The notes beneath the pieces are model-generated. The model made no database searches. It worked only from the letters and a program-made list of their open reading frames with translations, and was not told where the DNA came from. From Thinopyrum elongatum (lineage: Eukaryota > Streptophyta > Magnoliopsida > Poales > Poaceae), in assembly GCA_011799875.1 (NCBI GenBank), contig CM022302.1:201978086-202042085 (forward strand): 64,000 nucleotides of DNA, given 5' to 3'. This document shows positions 1-11,183 of the stretch, in pieces (position 1 is the stretch's first letter; each line of letters opens with the position of its first letter). Made by a program: the position numbers and the translations under genes.

Positions 1-1
1 A

Positions 2-230
2 TGTCGGTGTCAAAACTGATGGATCTCGGGTAGGGGGTCCCGAACTGTGGATCTTGGATCGCTGGGGAACAAGGGATGTGGGACACGATATTTACCCAGG
101 TTCAGACCCTCTCTAAGAGGTAAAACCCTACGTCCTGCTTGATTATATTGCTTGTGTATATGGGGATTACAGAGTTGATCTACCACGAGATCAGATGAAC
201 TAAACCCTAAACTAGTAGTGGAGAGCCAGC
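2..230 (-). repeat. LTR terminus of a Tat-type Gypsy element (probable 3' LTR, right edge uncertain)
   Basis: The sequence begins TGTCGGTGTC directly after base 1 and carries the run ACCCAGGTTC, then a TAAAACCCTACG block, then CTAAACCCTA. The ACCCAGGTTC plus TAAAACCC block recurs in the U5/R part of the LTR at 24190-25054, so the two are related in type, but the rest does not align. Read on the minus strand this is the U5 end of an LTR. The inner edge is not clear; a purine-rich minus-strand stretch near 222-245 could be the polypurine tract, giving an LTR of about 225 bp. A longer LTR is possible. Confidence 0.5.
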
Positions 231-242
231 CCCCTCGCTCCC

Positions 243-253
243 GCTTTAAAAGG
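243..253 (+). promoter_or_regulatory. possible TATA element upstream of the B3-like ORF
   Basis: CTTTAAAAGGA lies about 110 bp before the first ATG (363) of the frame that leads into the B3-like ORF. It is a reasonable plant TATA-like sequence on the plus strand, but read on the minus strand it could instead belong to the neighbouring LTR. The call rests on position only. Confidence 0.25.
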
Positions 254-411
254 AGGGGCGCGAGGGTAGCGATGCTCATCCATCTCCTTCTTCTTCTCTT
301 TTCTTGCCTCTGTATCTACCTTGGTGAGAGGAAGAGGTCGGGCTCGTACTTCGGCCACGGCGATGAGAGCTTCTCCTCGACACCACGCCTCGGCTTCTGC
401 TGCGACCGTAG

Positions 412-996
412 AGGCTGGCTCTAGTGCACGAGGAGGACCTACGGGGGCGAGGTCGGGGTCGATGTGGCGCCCGTGGTCGATGCGGACGGGGCGGCGCGCT
501 TGTCATTTCTCCTCCAACTGCTCCACCCCCGGCAGAAGGCCATACGGGGGACACGACGCTTGAGTTCATCGTCAAGCTGCGTGATCCTCCCCGTAGTCAC
601 CTGCGACTCCCCCGTCCTTTTGCTAGGGTGATGGAGATCGACCAGCCGCTTGGGCTGCGGCTGCGTATGAGCGGCTGCTGCAATTGCGCCGTGTGGGTGA
701 ATGTCGTGTTCCCCGTGCCTTGCATCACGCTTCTTAGGCGCGGGTGGAAAACCTTCGCCCGTGCCCACTACCTTGAAGAGGGGCATGTCCTTTGCTTCAA
801 GTTGGTGGAGTCTGACATGCTCTCCGTCAAGGTCTTCGGGCATTCAGGCGCTCGTCTCGGGTGCTGTGTAGAAAGCTCAAGCGACGACGAAAGCTCCTCC
901 TTGAGTGACAGTGACGAGGAGGAAACGAACAGTGAAGACAACAACGGTGAACCCCCGGTCATCAAGTCTGAAGACGGCAACTCGGACTCCAGCTGA
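412..996 (+). CDS. B3-domain protein ORF, antisense to the surrounding Gypsy pol (start broken)
   Basis: The open frame ends at TGA 994-996. It encodes a B3 DNA-binding domain from roughly the phrase EFIVKL to VKVFGHSG: the LPRPFARV strand, VWVNVV, then the signature GWKTFARAHYLEEGHVLCFK, which follows the REM-type B3 pattern GW-x-F-x(4)-L-x(2)-G-x(3)-F. A Ser/Asp/Glu-rich acidic tail follows, as in many transcription factors. B3 domains bind short DNA motifs in plant nuclei. The only in-frame ATG is at 631, inside the domain; an Arg/Gly/Ala-rich N-terminus starts at ATG 363 in another frame, so a frameshift or intron near 430-470 separates them. AATAAA at 1370-1375 could serve as a poly(A) signal. 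The ORF lies beyond integrase and opposite to it, the place where Tat elements are known to carry extra antisense ORFs. Alternatively it is a captured host gene fragment. Confidence 0.65.
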   Translation, partial: RLALVHEEDLRGRGRGRCGARGRCGRGGALVISPPTAPPPAEGHTGDTTLEFIVKLRDPPRSHLRLPRPFARVMEIDQPLGLRLRMSGCCNCAVWVNVVFPVPCITLLRRGWKTFARAHYLEEGHVLCFKLVESDMLSVKVFGHSGARLGCCVESSSDDESSSLSDSDEEETNSEDNNGEPPVIKSEDGNSDSS

Positions 997-2270
997 ACGT
1001 TGGCGGCACCATCATCACCAGCTGGGCGCCGGCAGCACCATCATCTGCAGACGGACCCCGGTAGAGCAATTTGCCAGGGGTGCTTGGTCTAGATGCCACC
1101 GCTACCTCCATCTGGACCCTGGTAGGCCTGCTCGTGGACTCCTGCTTCGTCTTCCTTGCCGGGGATGCCTCACCTAGCCGCTCTCTCCGTCCCTGACTTC
1201 ATCCTCCCTACCAGGGTTGCGCTCTCCTGATCTTGTCGGGCTGCGTCCCTCTGGTATTGGCGGGGGTGACCAGGGCATCGCCTGGGCACTCCTTTTTCCC
1301 TCCTTGCTCTCGATGTAAACCCTAGGAGGAGAGGTACAAGAAAGGCATTACAGAGCACTTTCCTCTTTTAATAAAAAAATGTAGGCATTTGTCGTGTTTG
1401 AATCAAATCTATGTATATCCTCATCCATGTTTGCACTTGTATGATTTGTACTTGTTGGTTCACGCAATAAAAAGAAAAGCCTGCCAGGAACCTATGCATG
1501 CTTTCAAAGTTCAGAAGGATTTGCCCTCAGTACTCCTTTGCAAGTAACGTTTCCGGCAAAGCCTCTTGCCGGCCTCTAACGCAGCTACTGCTAACCTTCA
1601 ACGAGTGGACTCGAAGCAAGCTAGGAGCGTGAATAGAGGCCAGTCCCTTACCGGTCTTTTTAAATGCGGCTGCAACTAATCCTGTCGAGTGGGCTCGAGG
1701 CAAGGACAGGAGCGTGAATGGTAGATGCAGCAAGGTTTCCTCGCGTGCAAGTTTCTCATATGTAGGCGCAACATGGAATGACGGGAAATTTCACATGAAA
1801 CAAACTTATCTTTCTTCGATGTACTTCTTATCATTTAGATAAGGAAGAGTTGTTGTAGGGCCAACTAAGCGATTCTGCTTCCATCTTCCCCTGGGAAAGT
1901 TGCTCGCGAGGGGCCCTTCTGCCTTTGTCAAAAAAAAAGAGAGAAGGTAGCACGAGGCCCTCAACGGCATGTTAGTCATTTTACCTAAAACCAGTGTAAT
2001 CATATCAAAATCATGCTTAAGCAAACAAGAAAACATGCATGCAAGTTTTGTGAAACACATGGTTTTATTTAGCTATGCACAGGGCCTGTGCCTGGCTTTG
2101 TACAAAGGGTTACAAGCCTTGGAGAATATGCTTGTACAAAATGGATTGACAGAGCAAGGACCGGCAACCGCGCCTTATGGGTAGAACTTGCGAAGATGCT
2201 CAATATTCCATGAGTTTTGCACACGAATGCCATCTTCAGTCTCTAGACAGACTGCGCCAGGTCTGGTGAC
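997..2270. other. spacer between the B3-like ORF and the integrase
   Basis: 997-1500 looks like the 3' untranslated part of the B3-like ORF, with AATAAA at 1370-1375 and an AT-rich stretch after it. 1500-2270 has no ORF I can support. It holds two related minus-strand segments, near 1600-1640 and 1680-1720, both built around a GTGGACTCGA/GTGGGCTCGA core, a TAGGAGCGTGAAT/CAGGAGCGTGAAT run and nearby CCGGCAAAG or CCGGTC. In the Tat lineage the interval between integrase and 3' LTR is long and often non-coding. Confidence 0.4.
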
Positions 2271-3434
2271 TCATACTACCCGATAAGGGCCTTCCCACTT
2301 TGGTGTCAACTTGTTTGTACCCTTAGCGGACTGAACACGCCTAAGGACAAGGTCACCTTCCTCAAGGCTCCGGGCATGAACCTTGTGGCTGTGGTAGTGG
2401 TGCAAAGCTTGCTGGTAGCGTGTAGCACGCACAGCCGCTCGAAGACGATCTTCCTCAAGGAGCACGGCATCGTCATGCCGCAGCTGCTCTTGCTCTACTT
2501 CGTCGTAGGCAAGTACTCGAGGTGAACCGTATATGAGTTCCGTGGGGAGTACCGCTTCTACACCATAGACTACGGAGAAGGGCGTCTGGCCAGTAGCTCG
2601 ATTTGGCGTCGTCCTGAGCGACCAAAGAACTATCGGTAACTCATCAATCCAACGTCTCCCACACTTGTGCAGCATGTCAAAAGTTCTTGTTTTGAGCCCA
2701 CGCAACACTTCAGCCATTGTCTTTCCGCTTGCCCGCAACTCCTTGGATGAGCAACAAATGCAAAGCACACTTTGCTTCCAAGGTTCCTAGTGTATTGCAT
2801 GAAGGCGTGGCTCATGCGTTGAGTGTCGTTGTCCGTGATGACCCTGTTTGGGATACCAAACCAGCAAACCAACCCTTTGAAGAACTTGACGACTGACTGT
2901 GCAGTCACCTTTCTCACCGCTCTACTTCAGGCCACTTTTTGAACTTCTTTATGGCAACGTACAAGAACACAAAGCCCCCAGTAGCTCGGGGAAAAGGGCC
3001 TAAGATGTCGAGCCCCCAGACCGAAAAGGGCCAGGAGAGAGGGATTGTTTGGAGGGCTTGTGCTGGTTGATGTATGTCCTTTGAATGGAACTGGCATGCT
3101 TCACATCTTGTTACAAGCTCAGTTGCATCTTGGAGGGCAGTGGGCCAATAAAAGCCTTGCCGAAAAGCCTTCCCAGCAAGGGATCTCGCTCCTATGTGGG
3201 AACCATATATACCCCCATGTATCTCTGCCAACAATCCTGGGAAATGCATTTCAATTTGACCCCATTTGGTCGCTTTCTGCATAGGATGTTATCCACAAAC
3301 TGGTACATACTTGACTGACGGGCTACTTTTTCGGCTTGATCTTGCTCGTCGGGAAGTTCCCCTGTTTGGAGGAACTGGACTATCTGTTGCGACCATGTCG
3401 GAGCTTGGGGCTCGACGACAACGACTAACGACAT
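2271..3434 (-). pseudogene. integrase of the Tat-type element (frameshifted)
   Basis: Three overlapping frames make up the integrase. 3282-2914 has the zinc-binding part: GIYGSHIGARSLAGKAF, then CEACQ after YWPTALQDA, and the start of the catalytic core WGLDILGPFP. 2917-2630 continues with ITDNDTQ and ends at a lesion. 2768-2271 has the conserved C-terminal part with WSLRTTPNRATGQTPF, VYGVEAVLP and a final KWEGPYRV. The first two catalytic Asp residues are visible (LDILG, ITDND); the Glu lies in the damaged HPRSCGQAERQ region. At least two frameshifts separate the pieces. No chromodomain is present, as expected outside the chromoviruses. Confidence 0.8.
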
Positions 3435-3491
3435 CTCCTCGGCCGTGGGAGCGCTGATCTCACTGGCAAGAATCTCCGATTCTGCCTGAGG

Positions 3492-4043
3492 TCACTGCTC
3501 ACCGGCAGGCACATCACAATTCCCAGCAACTACTTCACCGGCAGCTTCTGGGAGCTCTGTCGGAAAGTATTTGTCAGTGCTTATCTTCCTTCTCTTCTTG
3601 GCTCTCGTTGACGGGGCAACTTTGGGTTGAGTTAAGTGGAGCACCAAAGTCCCTGGTTCCACAAGTAGCTTTTGAGCAGCACACTTTGGCAACTAGTCAG
3701 CGATGTTATTTTCCGCACGAAGGATGTGCTCTATTTGCAAGCCGTCAAAGTGTTCTTCCAACCTTCTCACTTCATTCACATAAGCTTCCATCAACGGGCT
3801 CTGGTAGCCCTTGTTTAATTGCCTCACTACAAGATGTGAATCTCCATGGACGACCAGCTCTTTGATTCCCAACTCTACTGTGATTCTGAGGCCGGCAAGC
3901 AGTCCCTCATACTCAGCAAAATTGTTGGTAGATTCCTCCTGGGGAAATGCATTTGAACTACATACTTGGGATGCTCTCCGGTAGGCGCAATTAATAGCAC
4001 TCCAGCACCAGCACCTTGTAACGAGAAAGCACCGTCAAAGTAC
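3492..4043 (-). pseudogene. second (archaeal-like) RNase H of the Tat-type element
   Basis: Read from 4043 downward on the minus strand the frame gives YFDGAFSLQGAGAGVLL, then FAEYEGLLAGLRI, VVHGDSHLVVRQLNKGY and ENNIAD, the order of acidic residues in a type I RNase H. A small lesion lies near 3945 and a TAG stop follows NIAD before LPKCAAQKLL. A second RNase H after the usual one is a known mark of Tat elements. The 5' end of the domain is cut exactly at the AGTAC duplication by the insertion starting at 4044; the rest of the pol frame resumes at 18823. Confidence 0.75.
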
Positions 4044-5569
4044 TAATAACCCACAAGTATAGGGGATCAATTGTAGCCTTTCTCGATAAGTAAGAGTGTC
4101 GAACCCAACGAGGAGCCAAAGGTAGAACAAATATTCCCTCAAGTTCTATCGACCATCGATACAACTCTACGCACACTTAACATTGGCTTTACCTAGAACA
4201 ATTATGAAACTAGAAGTACTTTGTAGGTGTAAAGGGATAGGTTTGCAAGATAATAAAGAGCACACAAATAAAAACTAGGGGCTGTTTAGATAAAGAAACT
4301 ATTAAGTTAGTTTTAGTAGAGAGCTTTTTGTCACAAGAAAGTTATTTGTCCCTAGGCAATCGATAACTAGACCGGTAATCATTATTGCAATTTCATATGA
4401 GGGTGAGGCATGAGCTAACATACTTTCTCTACTTGGATCATATGCACTTATGATTGGAACTCTAGCAAGCATCCGCAACTACTAAAGATTATTAAGGTAA
4501 AACCCAACCATAGCATTAAGTATCAAGTCCTCTTTACTCCCATACGCAACAACCCACTTACTCGGGTCTGTGATTCTGTCACTCACGCCACCCACCATAA
4601 GAGAATCATGAACATATTACAACACCCTACAGCGGGGATCCCTCACGAATGCACGACATGGAGAGCACCATGGGACAGCTCCAATTATAAAACATACAAC
4701 TCAAACCAATCATGATCATCAATCAACCCATAGGACAAAAAGGATCTACTCAAACATCATAGGATAGCCACACATCATTGGGAAATAATATATAGCGTTG
4801 AGCACCATGTTTAAGTAGAGATTACAGTGGGGAGAAGAGGTGTTACACCGCTGCATAGAAGGGGAGAAAGTTGGTGATGATGGCGGTGAATTTGTTGGTG
4901 TAGATCGCCGTCATGATGATGGCCCTGGCGCCGTTCCAGCGGCACCGGGAGAGAGGGGCAGAGAGCCCCCCTCCATCTCCTTATTCCTTGACCTCCCTCC
5001 TAGATGGGAGGAGGGTTTCCCCTCTGGTCCATGGCCTCCATGGAGGGGGAGGGGCGGGAGCCCTTCTGTGATTGGATCTATATCTCTGTTTCTCTTCTGT
5101 TTCGCGTTTTTATTTTCTGGCCTTTCACCGTTTCTAAAATTCCCGGAGATCCGTAACTCCGATTGGGCTGAAATTTTAACACGATTTTTATCCGAACATA
5201 ACCTTCCTTGCGGCTGAAGGACACCTCCAACCGAACTACAGGGTGGCCACAAGCTTGCCAGCCGTGCCCTAGGTAGGGGGTGCGCCCCTTGAGCTAGTGG
5301 GCCCCTCGGGCATCGTCTCGCGTTTATTCCGCTTCCCAAAAATCACATACATTCCAAAAGAAATCTCCGTAAATTTTTATCGCATTTGGACTTCGTTTGG
5401 GATGGATATTCTGCGAAACAAAAAATATGCAAGAAACAGGAACTGGCACTAGGCACTGGATCAATATGTTAGTCCCAAAAATAATATAAAATATTGCCAA
5501 AAGTATATGAAAGTTGTAGAATATTGGCATGAAACAATGAAAAATTATAGATACGATGGAGACGTATTA
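4044..5569 (-). repeat. Nest-1 3' LTR
   Basis: 1526 bp, matching 8653-9607 plus 18259-18822 along its length. On the minus strand it starts at 5569 (TATTA on the plus strand, from TATCA) and ends at 4044. Directly beyond 5569 lies the pyrimidine-rich complement of a polypurine tract (GCATCCCTAAGCTTAATTC), which fixes this copy as the 3' LTR. Confidence 0.85.
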
Positions 5570-7539
5570 GCATCCCTAAGCTTAATTCATGCTCGTCCTC
5601 GAGTAGTTAAATGATAAAAAAGATAATTTTTGATGTGGAATGCTACCTAGCATAATCTTGATCATATAATATAATCATGGCATGAATATTAAGACACGAG
5701 TGATTCAAAGCAATAGTTTATAGTTTGACATAAAGACATCAATACTCAGGCATCCCAACAAACAATCATGTCTTTCAAAATATCAACACTAAAGAACGTT
5801 ATCCCTACAAAATCATATAGTCTTGTCATGATCCATCTTCTTAACACAAAGTATTTATCATGCACAAACCCGATGACAAGCCGAGCAATTGGTTCATACT
5901 TTTTAACGCGCTTCAGCTTTTTCAACCCCATGCAATACATGAGCGCAAGCCATGGATATAGCACTATGGGTGGAATAGAATATGAAGATGGCGATTGTGT
6001 GGAGAAGACTAGAAAGGAGAAAGTCTCACATCGACGCGGCTAATCAATGGGCTATGGAGATGCCCATCAAGTGATGTCAATGCGAGGAGTAGGGATTGCC
6101 ATGCAACGGATGCACTAAGAGCTATAAGTGTATGAAAGCTCAAACTGAAAACTAAGTGGGTGTGCATCCAACTTGCTTGCTCATGAAGACCTCGGGTATT
6201 TGAGAAAGCCCATCATCAGAATATACAAGCCAAGTTCTATAATGAAAAATTCCCACTAGTATATCAAAGTGACAACATATGAGACTTTATATGAAAAATG
6301 TGGTGCTACTCTGAAGCACAAGTGTGGTAAAGGATAGTTGCATTGCCCCTTCTCTCTTTTTTTCTCATATCATTTTTTTTGCTTTCTATTTTTTTCTTTT
6401 TTTATTGGGCTCTTTTTGGCCTCCTTTTTTTCTTTTTTTGTCTGGAGTCTCATCTCGACTTGTGGCGGAATCATAGTCTCCATCATCCTTTCCTCACTGG
6501 GACAATGCTCTAATAATGATGATCATCACACTTCTATTTACTTACAACTAAATATTACAACTCGATATCTAGAACAAAGTATGACTCTATATGAATGCCT
6601 CTGGCAGTGTACCAGGATGTGCAATGATCTAGCGTAGCAAAGATATCAAAAAAAGGACAAGACATGAAAATATCATGCTAGCTATCTTACGATCATGCAA
6701 AACAATACGACAACGAATGCTCAAGTCATGTATATGATGATGATGAAAGTTGCATGGCAATATATCTTGGAATGGCTATGGAAATGCCATAATAGGTAGG
6801 TATGGTGGCTGTTTTCAGGAAGATACAATGAGGCTTATGTGTGATAGAGCGTGTCATATCACGGGGTTTGGATGCAATGGCGAAGTTTGCACCAACTCTC
6901 GAGGATATAAAGGGCAATGCACAGTAATGAAGAGGCTAGCAAATTGCAGAAAGGTGAGAGTGCATATAATCCATGGACTCACATTAGTCATAAAGAACTC
7001 ACATACTTAATACGAAAGTTTATTAGCCCTTGAAGCAAAGTACTACTACGCATGCCCCTAGGGGGATAGATTGGTAGGAAAATACCATCCCTCGTCCCTG
7101 ACCGCCACTCATAAGGAAGACAATCAATAATAAATCATGCTCCAATTTCATCGCATAACGAGAGACTATACGTGCATGCTTCGGGAATGACAAACCTTAA
7201 CACCAATATTCTTACTAAACCGCAATCATTCACTAGTACCTCCCACATATTATCATCTCTATATCGCAAAACTGTTGCAAGGAATCAAACATATTATATT
7301 CAGTGATCTACAAGTTTTATGTAGGATTTTATGACTAACCATGTGAATGACCAATTCCTGTTGACTCTCTAAATAGATATAAGTGAAGCAAGAGAGTTTA
7401 ATTCTTTCTACAAAAGATTTGCCCATGCTCTAACAAAAATAAGTGAAGCAAAAGAGCATTCTACAAATGGCGGTTTTCTATGTGTAGAGAAATAGGCAAT
7501 CCAAACTTCAAATGATATAAGTGAAGCACATGAAGCATA
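5570..7539 (-). other. Nest-1 internal 3' spacer, non-coding
   Basis: The stretch begins with the polypurine-tract complement at 5570-5590 and then an AT-rich spacer. It aligns piecewise with 11184-13330 of Nest-2: for example the segment around 5795-5890 with ATCCCTACAAAATCATATAG and CCGATGACAAGCC has a clear match near 11420-11500. No conserved ORF is visible. Short repeats of the phrase ATATAAGTGAAGCA occur at 7380-7570. Confidence 0.6.
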
Positions 7540-8528
7540 CTATAAAGCCATACTCAAAAGATATAAGTGAAATGCAAAGAGCATTCTATAAATCAACCAA
7601 GGACTATCATGCGTGGGTGCAATAGCAACAATCTCATTTTTAACATAAGGAACTATAGCAAGTTCATCTCCATAAGCATAATTCAAATTGGCATCTTGGC
7701 CACAAGCATAGCAAGTATCAATTTCATCAAAAAGGTATATTTCAAACGAATCAACAGGATCATAGCAATCATCATAGCATTCATCCTTTGGTAAGCACAA
7801 AGGGAAATTAAACAATGTATGAGTTGAAGAGTTACTCTCATTAGAAGGTGGGCACGGGTAGCTAACCCGCTCTTCCTCCTTTTGTTCTTCGCTCTCTTCC
7901 TCATCTTTTTCATCCAGTGAGCTCACAGTGTCATCAATTTCTTCTTCCATAGTTTCCTGCAAAATATTAGTCTCTTCTTGGACAGCGGAGACTTTCTCAA
8001 TAAACTCATTAATATCGGCATTGTATTCATAGTTCTCATAGCAATATTTAAGTATACCATAATTTTCAGGTCTGTAAACAGCATCATCATAATTTTCACA
8101 CTTTTCAAACAAATATTCAATTTCATAAGCACCCTTAAAAGCAACGAATTCTTATATTCACATCATGGTAATCATATATACCATTAGCATAAGAAGCCAA
8201 GGTTTCATTATCATTAAATTTACATGAAAGGGAAGGTGTGGAGCCTTCATCCTAGAGCAACAAGTATAATCATATCTCAAGCATACTAATGTAACATTTC
8301 AATTTGAGCCCATAACAGTTTCCCTTTTTGAGTCAAGCGATAATCCCTAAAGTATTCATGTTGATCCAACGTGTCTCCCATTATCAAGTTGAACGGGGTT
8401 TTCTCAGGATCACCAAAGTAGTGTTTAATATTTTTCACATAACGAGCATTGTGGGTTTTAGGAGGTTCCCCGTCTCCTTGAGTAGCAAGAACACCTAAGT
8501 TTTTTGGTATTTCATGCTCCATATCCAT
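7540..8528 (-). pseudogene. Nest-1 single ORF of unknown function (broken)
   Basis: The frame starts at ATG 8528, about 95 bp after the primer binding site, with an 80-residue opening (MDMEHEIPKNLGV to WAQIEMLH) and then stops. Further reading, with shifts near 8130-8290, gives ASYANGIYDYHDVN and then a 190-residue acidic part (8112-7540) with a Glu/Asp-rich run DEKDEEESEEQKEEE and a Cys-containing stretch CYACGQDANLNYAYGDE. I see no gag zinc knuckle, protease or RT motif. It is probably one ancestral ORF of about 330 residues. I do not recognise the family. Confidence 0.5.
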
Positions 8529-8623
8529 AACTAAAGATATAAAACAACTTAGAACAGAAAATAAAATCTACTTAGTGATAAAGCAAACAAGTACACACAA
8601 GAATATTCACCCCATGCTATTGC

Positions 8624-8641
8624 TCCCCGGCAACGGCGCCA
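8624..8641 (-). other. Nest-1 primer binding site (tRNA-Asp)
   Basis: The plus strand reads TCCCCGGCAACGGCGCCA, identical to the 3' end of plant tRNA-Asp including its CCA, so the minus strand carries an 18-base perfect primer site. It lies 11 bp from the LTR edge at 8653. Confidence 0.85.
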
Positions 8642-8652
8642 GAAAAAGGTCT

Positions 8653-9607
8653 TGATAACCCACAAGTATAGGGGATCAATTGTAGCCTTTCTCGATAAGT
8701 AAGAGTGTTGAACCCAATGAGGAGCTAAAGGTAGAACAAATAGTCCCTCAAGTTCTATCGACCACCGATACAACTCTACGCACACTTAACATTCACTTTA
8801 CCTAGAATAAGTATGAAACTAGAAGTACTTTGTAGGTGTAAAGGGATATGTTTGCAAGATAATAAAGAGCACGCAAATAGAAACTAGGTGATGTTTAGAT
8901 AAAGAAACTATTAAGTTAGTTTTACTAGAGAGCTTTTTGTCACAAGAAAGTTATTTGTCCCTAGGCAATCAATAACTAGACCGGTAATCATTATTGCAAT
9001 TTCATATGAAGGAGAGGCATGAGCTAACATACTTTCTCTACTTGGATCATATGCACTTATGATTGGAACTCTAGCAAGCATCCGGAACTACTAAAGATCA
9101 TTAATGTAAAACCCAACCATAGCATTAAGTATCAAGTCCTCTTTACTCCCATACGCAACAATCCACTTACTCGGGTCTGTGCTTCTGTCACTCACGCCAC
9201 CCACCATAAGCGAATCATGAACATATTGCAACACCCTACAGCGGGGATCCCTCACGCTTGCACAACACGGAGACCACCATAGGACAACACCAATAATAAA
9301 ACATACAACTGAAACAAATTATGATCATCAATCAACACATGGGACAAAACGGATCTACTCAAACATCATAGGATAGCCAAAAATCATTGGGAAATAATAT
9401 ATAGCATTGAGCACCATGTTTAAGTAGAGATTACAGCAGGGAGAAGAGGTGTTACAACACTGCATAGAGGGGGGGATAGTTGGTGATGACGGCGGTGAAG
9501 TTGTTGGTGTAAATCGCCGTCATGATGATGGCCCCGGCGCCGTTCCGGCACCACCGGGAGAGAGGGGAGAGAGCCCCCTCCTTCTTCTTCTTCCTTGACC
9601 TCCCCCC
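8653..9607 (-). repeat. Nest-1 5' LTR, first part
   Basis: It starts TGATAACCCACAAG and follows 4044-5000 closely. It stops after a run of six C at 9602-9607, where Nest-2 is inserted; the remainder is at 18259-18822. Confidence 0.85.
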
Positions 9608-11183
9608 TGCTACTTCTTGAGCTTGCGTTGATTTTTCCCTTGAAGAGGAAAGGGTGATGCAGCAAAGTAGAGATAAGTATTTCCCTCAGTTAAGAACCAA
9701 GGTATCAATCCAGTAGGAGGCACAAGCAAGTCTCTAATATATGCACCTGCACAAACTAACAAACACTTGCATTCAACGCGAAAAAGGGGTTGTAAATCCC
9801 TTCACGGTCTCGAACAAGAGTGAGATCTAATAGAGATAGGTATAAAAGATTACTAAAATGTAAAACAAAGTAAAAACAAATAAATTGCAGCAAGATATTT
9901 TTGGGTTTTTTGGTTTATAGATCTGAAAATATATGATGGAAAAGAAACCCGGGGGCCATAGGTTTCACTAGAGTCTTCTCTCTTGAAGATAGCATACGGT
10001 GGGTGAACAAATTGCTGTTGAGCAATTGATTGAAAAGTGCAAAGTTATGACGATATCTAAGGCAATGATCATGAATATAGGCATCATGTCCGTGACAAGT
10101 AGACCGAAATGATTCTGCATCTACTACTATTACTCCACACATCGACCGAGTCCTGCCTGCATCTAGAGTATTAAGTTCATAAGAACAGAGCAACACTTTA
10201 AGTAAGATGACATGATGTAGAGGGATGAACTCAAGCAATATGATGAAAACCCCATCTTTTTATCCTCGATGGCAACAATACAATACGTGCCTCGCTACCC
10301 CTTCTGTCACTGGGTGAGGACACCAAAAGATTGAACCCAAAACTAAGTGCCTCTCCCATTGCAAGAAAAATCAATCTAGTTGGCCAAACCAAACCGATAG
10401 TTCGAAGAGAAATGCAAAGATAATCATGCATAAAAGAGTTCAGAGAAGACTCAAATAATATTCATAGATAATCTGATGATAAATCCACAATTCATCAGAT
10501 CTCAACAAACACACCACAAAAAAGTATTACATCAAATAGATCTCCAAGAACATCGACGAGAACATTGTATTGAAGATAAAAGAGAGAGAAGAAGCCATCT
10601 AGCTACTAGCTATGGACCCATAGGTCTGTGGTGAACTACTCACGCATAATCGGAAGGGCAGCAAGGTTGATGTAGAGGCCCTCTGTGATCGAATCCCCCT
10701 CCGGCAGGGTGCCGGAAAAGGCCCCAAGATGGGATCTCATGGGAACAGAGGCTTGCGACGGCAGAAAAGTATTTTGGTGGACGCTTCTGGTGGTTTGGGA
10801 ATATTTGGGAATTTATAGAGCGAGAATTAGGGTTAGGAGACCCCCCGAAGGGCCCATAAGCCCACAGGGCGCCCCGCCAGGGGTGCGCCTGGCAGGATTG
10901 TGGCCTCCTCGGCCATCTCCTGCCTTCCTCTCCAGGCTCCGTGGATGTCTTTTGGTCTAAGAAAAATCATCATAAAGTTTTATTCCGTTTGGACTCCATT
11001 TGATATTTCTTTTCTATAAAACTCAAAAACAAGGAAAAAACAGAAACTGGCACTGGGCTCTAGGTTAATAGGTTAGTCCCAAAAATATTATAAAATAGCA
11101 TATTAATGCATATAAAACATCCAAAACAGATAATATAATATCATGGAACAATCAAAAATTATAGATACGTTGGAGACGTATCA
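9608..11183 (-). repeat. Nest-2 3' LTR
   Basis: 1576 bp. On the minus strand it starts TGATACGTCTCCAACG at 11183 and ends GAAGTAGCA at 9608. A TATA-like box on the minus strand (plus strand TTTATA at 10812-10817) lies in the expected promoter area. The polypurine-tract complement AGCATCCCCAAGCTTAATTC follows from 11184. Confidence 0.85.

Noticed and set aside
6338..6637. Hydrophobic ORF with runs of Phe and Leu that could suggest a membrane protein
   Set aside because: It is the translation of a T-rich stretch in the Nest-1 non-coding spacer; the homologous Nest-2 region does not keep the frame.
8624..8641. tRNA-Asp 3' end as a possible tRNA gene
   Set aside because: Only the last 18 bases are present, next to an LTR edge; it is a primer binding site. 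The same applies to 15061-15078.
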